From Adiantum capillus-veneris (lineage: Eukaryota > Streptophyta > Polypodiopsida > Polypodiales > Pteridaceae), in contig CM043958.1 of the NCBI GenBank assembly GCA_014529385.2, forward strand, positions 123,990,817 to 124,054,816: a DNA stretch of 64,000 nucleotides, read 5' to 3'. This document shows, piece after piece, positions 63,301 through 64,000 of this stretch. The stretch's first letter is position 1. Each line of letters starts with the position of its first letter. Both the position numbers and the translations under genes were made by a program. The notes under the pieces were generated by a model. That model did not search any database, was not told the origin of the DNA, and saw nothing but the letters and a program-made list of their open reading frames with translations.

Positions 63301-64000
63301 CATTGCGCACACGAAGATCGACACGCTGTAGGTCCCAAAGACTAGCGCCCCTGTGGGTATTTCTTTATTCAATTGAAAACAAACGACCTGAACACTTAGA
63401 CCAAACTCTTACCAAGCTGCTCAAAACTGTCAAGGGCTGAAATTGCAGGTTTTCGACTCAATTTCGATAGCATAACGGCGCCAAAATCTCTGTAGGTCAA
63501 AAGTATAAGTCTAGGACGGATTCGCTTGCAGTTTAGGAGCTTTCCGTGAGCTGTAGGTAAATTTCAGCACGCTGTAATTTCCTGTTTTAGTTAGTGATAG
63601 GTGCCCTAACTCCTGTATAAGCACCCCTAGGCTTCCCCGAAGCTTCGCAGGTGTTATCTTACAATTCAAGTGCGAAACCCTAAACTTGCAAATAAACGCA
63701 GCAAGCTAAAACTCTGTGTCTTGGATCGTTTTGAGCGGACCAAACACGTCTATGAGTGTGTCAAGAGCTCTTGCATGCAATGGGACACTTCCCCTTTGTT
63801 TTGGACGGGTTTTCACGCGAGAAAACTCTCCTATTTCGCAATCTGTCGTGATGGAATTGTGTGTACTTGTAGGGGATTAGCAATTAGCTAATCCGGTTCC
63901 TGTTCAGAAGACTTTTGCCTTGGCAAACGTGCATAAAACCCACAAGACTATACATAGTCATTTGAGGAGCCCAACTAGTGGGGATTTACCATATGTGTAA
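63301..64000. other. Unassigned; starts with a decayed LTR box
   Basis: A divergent copy of the box is at 63331-63366 (GGTCCCAAAGACTAGCGCCC). The rest shows no gene or boundary I can support. The ORF at 63670-63891 (+) has no recognised motif. Confidence 0.35.

Noticed and set aside
52645-64000. Further POLH exons
   Set aside because: I looked for the next conserved segment (GI-x-HNK and following) on the + strand and found none; the sequence is repeats.

Overview
This is eukaryotic nuclear DNA, most likely from a land plant with a large, repeat-rich genome. The reasons are plant-type Ty3/gypsy and Ty1/copia elements primed by initiator tRNA-Met (primer site TGGTATCAGAGC), telo-box (AAACCCTAA) minisatellites inside LTRs, abundant (GA)n tracts, and one host gene with very long introns. 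I cannot name the species. A fern, lycophyte, bryophyte or gymnosperm is plausible but not shown. No rRNA gene, tRNA gene, CRISPR array or prokaryotic operon is visible.

Host gene. The only convincing host gene is a Y-family translesion DNA polymerase (Pol eta-like, POLH) on the + strand. Six exons can be placed with consistent GT/AG junctions and phases: 14636-14701, 14794-14931, 51403-51510, 52135-52227, 52336-52466 and 52569-52644. The reading frame crosses a 36,471-bp second intron exactly. The remaining exons must lie beyond 64000, so intron 6 is longer than 11.3 kb.

Layout. 1-5664: a gag-protease LTR element without polymerase, ending in a polypurine tract (PPT) and LTR. 6680-7681: the 3' end of another LTR element, whose U3 holds four 63-bp hairpin units. 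7682-14635: mostly unassignable sequence, with a decayed unknown gene (9600-10740) and a decayed gag (11140-11930). 14932-51402 (POLH intron 2): a nested stack that can be ordered from target-site duplications (TSDs). LINE fragments came first (15224-18542 and 46705-48974). Non-autonomous LTR element LARD-B (18543-46704, TSD CAAAA) inserted into LINE C. LARD-B then received LARD-A (18776-23293, TSD CCCAC), gypsy-1 (25317-32547, TSD ATCAT), a 150-bp LTR palindrome (33723-33872, TSD GAGAG) and a rearranged gypsy-2 (34132-45668, TSD GCTAA). Gypsy-1 carries a 1.1-kb LTR palindrome (29209-30320, TSD GTCAG), and gypsy-2 carries an hAT-like MITE (TSD GACCCTAG). A solo LTR (46997-47694, TSD GAGTG) and a copia-like relic (49073-50760) complete the intron. 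52645-64000: more gag relics, a third LARD-family element split by a 1.7-kb TRIM-like element (TSD CCTAT), a second LINE array, and LTR pieces.

Most notable. (1) Two independent palindromic insertions have the U5 end of the same LTR family at both termini and perfect 5-bp TSDs; they look like fold-back reverse-transcription products that integrase accepted. Gypsy-2 shows the same microhomology switching on a larger scale. (2) LINE families end in (TC)n rather than poly(A), and their 5'-truncated copies abut the (TC)n tails of other LINEs at two loci. (3) A ~36-bp box is kept in otherwise divergent LTRs. Coordinates of TSDs, LTR ends, primer sites and splice junctions were read by eye from the sequence. 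Family assignments rest on recognised motifs, not on database searches.
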